Below the pieces are notes generated by a model. The model saw only the letters and a list, made by a program, of their open reading frames with translations, ran no database searches and was not told where the DNA came from. Source: Phascolarctobacterium succinatutens CAG:287 (GTDB lineage Bacteria; Bacillota; Negativicutes; Acidaminococcales; Acidaminococcaceae). From it: a stretch of DNA of 6,212 nt. A program made the position numbers and the translations under genes. Positions 4,174 through 6,212 of this stretch are shown here, piece by piece. The stretch is taken from NCBI RefSeq assembly GCF_000434895.1, contig NZ_FR892739.1, positions 21,093 to 27,304 of the forward strand, in the 5' to 3' direction. Each line of letters opens with the position of its first letter. The first letter of the stretch is position 1.

Positions 4174-6212
4174 ATGAAATATGCAATAGGCCTTGATATC
4201 GGAATTGCATCTGTCGGCTATGCCGTTTTAGCATTAGATCACGAAGAAAACCCGTGGGGAATTATCCGCCTTGGTTCGCGTATCTTTGATGTAGCAGAAA
4301 ATCCCAAGGACGGTGCCTCCTTAGCCTTGCCACGTCGTGAAGCCCGCAGCGTCCGCAGACGCCTGCGCAGACATCATCATCGTTTGGAGCGTATAAAAAA
4401 TCTTTTGATTAACACCGAGCTTATAACAAAAGATGAGCTTTTGCATTTATATGATGGTAATCTTTCTGATGTATACGAATTACGTGTAAAGGCCCTTGAT
4501 TATTCTGTAACTAATGCAGAGCTTACACGAATTTTATTACATCTCGCACAAAGACGTGGTTTTAAATCCAACAGAAAATCTGATGCCAACGACAAGGAAG
4601 CAGGCCAGCTTTTGGAAGCAGTTTCCGCAAACACAAAACGCATGCAGGAAAACCATTATCGTACTGTAGGCGAAATGTTTTATAAAGATGATTTGTTCTC
4701 AAAATACAAACGCAATAAAGGCGGCACATACCTTACTACAGTGCATAGAGATATGATTGCTGCCGAAGCCAGAACTATTCTTGAAAAGCAATTTGCTCTA
4801 GGCAACGATATTTGTACTCAAGATTTTATAGACAAATATTTATCTATTCTCTTAAGCCAAAGGCAATTTGATGAAGGTCCCGGCGAACCAAGTCCCTATG
4901 CAGGCAACCAGATAGCCAATATAATCGGCAAATGTACCTTTGAACCGAATGAACATAGAGCAGCCAAAGCAAGCTATTCTTTTGAACGCTTCAACTTGCT
5001 GCAAAAAGTTAATCATTTGCGCTTATTGCTTGAAGGAAAATCTATCGCGCTTGATAACGAGCAGCGTAAAAAAATAATTGCTTTAGCACATGAAAAAGCA
5101 GATTTGAGATATTCTCATATCCGTAAGGCATTAGGCTTAGACGAAAAGGTATTGTTCAATACCATTACCTACAACGAAGATGTAACCGTAATAGAAAAGA
5201 AAACAAAATTTAATTTTCTACCAGCCTATCATCAAATCAAAAAAGCTTTGGCAGAAGATATGCAGAAACTTACGACAGAACAACTAGACAATATCGGTCA
5301 GATACTTTCCACATATAAAAGCGATAACAAACGTACCGAGGAACTTTCTGCACTAGGCTTAGAAAAGAAAATTATTGATGCATTACTTGGCATTAACGGC
5401 TTATCAAAATTTGCCCATCTTTCTCTCAAAGCATTACGCAAAATAAATCCCTATCTTGAAGAAGGTAAAATTTATAACGAAGCATGTGCTGCTGCCGGTT
5501 ATGATTTTAAAGGTCATGCCAACACACAAAAAACTGAGCTTTTACCTGCATACAAGGAAGAGATGGACGATATAACCAGTCCTGTAGCAAGACGAGCTAT
5601 TGCTCAAAGCATCAAGGTCATTAACGCTATTATCAGAGAGCAAAAATGTTCTCCGGTTTATATTAACATTGAATTAGCACGTGAAATGGCCAAAGGCTTT
5701 GACGAACGTACTCAGATTGATAAAGCAAACAAAGAAAACCAAGCAAAAAACGAGCGTATTATGGAACGTATCCGTACAGAATTCCATAAGTCAAATCCAA
5801 GCGGCATGGATTTAATTAAGCTAAAGCTTTGGGAAGAACAGGATGGCAGAAGCCCCTACAGCCAGAAAGCAATAAGTATAAACCGCCTTTTTGAGCCCGG
5901 TTATGTAGATATTGACCACATCGTTCCCTATAGCATAAGCTTTGATGACAGCTTCAAAAATAAGGTTCTCATTTTTTCGGATGAAAACCGCGACAAAAGC
6001 AATAGACTTCCTATTGCTTATCTCCAAAGTAAATTTGGCGCAAAAGCAGCTGAGAATTTTATGATTTGGGCACAAAGCAATATAAAAGATTATAAAAAAC
6101 GTCAGAAGCTATTGAAACGAGAAATTACGGAAGAAGATATTAATAAATTTAAAGAACGTAATCTGCAGGATACAAAAAATGATATGTACCCAGTTTTCTG
6201 GACACCGCTAAA
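4174..6212 (+). CDS. cas9: Type II-C Cas9 endonuclease, N-terminal 679 codons (3' incomplete, probably interrupted by an IS)
   Basis: Cas9 is the RNA-guided DNA endonuclease of type II CRISPR immunity. The frame is open from ATG 4174 to the window edge. The start MKYAIGLDIG matches the family and gives the RuvC-I nucleophile Asp8. The arginine-rich bridge helix lies at about 53-78 (LPRREARSVRRRLRR), and the motif LAQRRGFKSNRKS marks the start of the REC lobe. RuvC-II is YINIELARE with Glu500. The HNH domain has DIDHIVPYS with Asp581 and His582, and Asn605 in DENRDKSNR; the 23-residue gap from His to Asn equals that of SpCas9 His840/Asn863. The positions Asp8, Glu500 and His582 nearly coincide with GeoCas9, pointing to a compact enzyme of about 1,080 residues. 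RuvC-III and the PAM-interacting domain would lie beyond the window. The Cys usual in the GKCxYS part of the HNH domain is Ser560 here. After RNLQDTK (662-668) family similarity stops, where a Tyr-Ile/Ala-x-Arg sequence is expected; residues from about 669 are probably encoded by an inserted element. GC is lower than in the upstream operon (22 of 60 in bases 5041-5100). Confidence 0.95.
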   Translation, partial: MKYAIGLDIGIASVGYAVLALDHEENPWGIIRLGSRIFDVAENPKDGASLALPRREARSVRRRLRRHHHRLERIKNLLINTELITKDELLHLYDGNLSDVYELRVKALDYSVTNAELTRILLHLAQRRGFKSNRKSDANDKEAGQLLEAVSANTKRMQENHYRTVGEMFYKDDLFSKYKRNKGGTYLTTVHRDMIAAEARTILEKQFALGNDICTQDFIDKYLSILLSQRQFDEGPGEPSPYAGNQIANIIGKCTFEPNEHRAAKASYSFERFNLLQKVNHLRLLLEGKSIALDNEQRKKIIALAHEKADLRYSHIRKALGLDEKVLFNTITYNEDVTVIEKKTKFNFLPAYHQIKKALAEDMQKLTTEQLDNIGQILSTYKSDNKRTEELSALGLEKKIIDALLGINGLSKFAHLSLKALRKINPYLEEGKIYNEACAAAGYDFKGHANTQKTELLPAYKEEMDDITSPVARRAIAQSIKVINAIIREQKCSPVYINIELAREMAKGFDERTQIDKANKENQAKNERIMERIRTEFHKSNPSGMDLIKLKLWEEQDGRSPYSQKAISINRLFEPGYVDIDHIVPYSISFDDSFKNKVLIFSDENRDKSNRLPIAYLQSKFGAKAAENFMIWAQSNIKDYKKRQKLLKREITEEDINKFKERNLQDTKNDMYPVFWTPL
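6180..6212. mobile_element. Terminal inverted repeat of an IS3-family insertion sequence inside cas9 (only the end is visible)
   Basis: The segment reads TGAT (6180-6183), TACCCAG (6187-6193), TGGACAC (6199-6205) and CTAAA (6208-6212). The E. coli IS3 end, as I recall it, has the same blocks in the same order with similar spacing: TGAT, TACCCAG, TGGACAC, CTAAG. It starts with the TG dinucleotide typical of IS3-family ends. It begins exactly where the cas9 product loses family similarity. Whether this is the left or right end, which transposase follows, and whether a 3-bp target duplication exists cannot be seen. The boundary could be off by a few bases (6176-6185). Confidence 0.6.

Noticed and set aside
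5821..6075. Minus-strand frame of 84 codons inside cas9
   Set aside because: It is antisense to the HNH-coding region, which shows clear conserved residues. The product has no recognisable motif.

Overview
The window reads as chromosome from an anaerobic, low-to-mid GC Firmicute. A Negativicutes gut fermenter of the Acidaminococcaceae/Phascolarctobacterium type is my best guess, inferred from the oxygen-sensitive CoA-dehydratase activase genes and the style of the Cas9 and tracrRNA rather than from any marker gene. All genes lie on the + strand.

Region 1 (1-3807) is a two-gene operon. The first gene is cut by the left window edge and encodes a large acyl-CoA dehydratase activase-like protein: the end of one ASKHA ATPase domain, a complete second ATPase domain with the two Fe-S cysteines of HgdC-type activators, a four-cysteine linker and a DUF2229-type domain. 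Thirteen bases later a second gene encodes a 414-aa 2-hydroxyacyl-CoA dehydratase-like protein. From memory, many Firmicutes carry these two parts as one polypeptide of about 1,400 residues; here they are separate genes.

Region 2 (3808-4173) is non-coding and AT-rich. Its first 200 bases hold only a weak possible terminator. It then contains a clear tracrRNA gene: a good sigma70-type promoter, an anti-repeat complementary to a whole 36-nt CRISPR repeat, a small nexus hairpin, and a strong terminator with a 12-bp stem.

Region 3 (4174-6212) is the first 679 codons of a compact type II-C Cas9 close to GeoCas9 in layout. RuvC-I Asp8, the arginine-rich bridge helix, RuvC-II Glu500 and HNH Asp581/His582/Asn605 are all visible. 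RuvC-III and the PAM-interacting domain are not in the window.

The most notable point is at the right edge. Cas9 similarity stops abruptly after the conserved RNLxDT(R/K) motif, and the last 33 bases resemble the terminal inverted repeat of an IS3-family insertion sequence. The cas9 gene is therefore probably interrupted, leaving an intact tracrRNA beside a broken effector. No CRISPR array, cas1 or cas2 is in the window.
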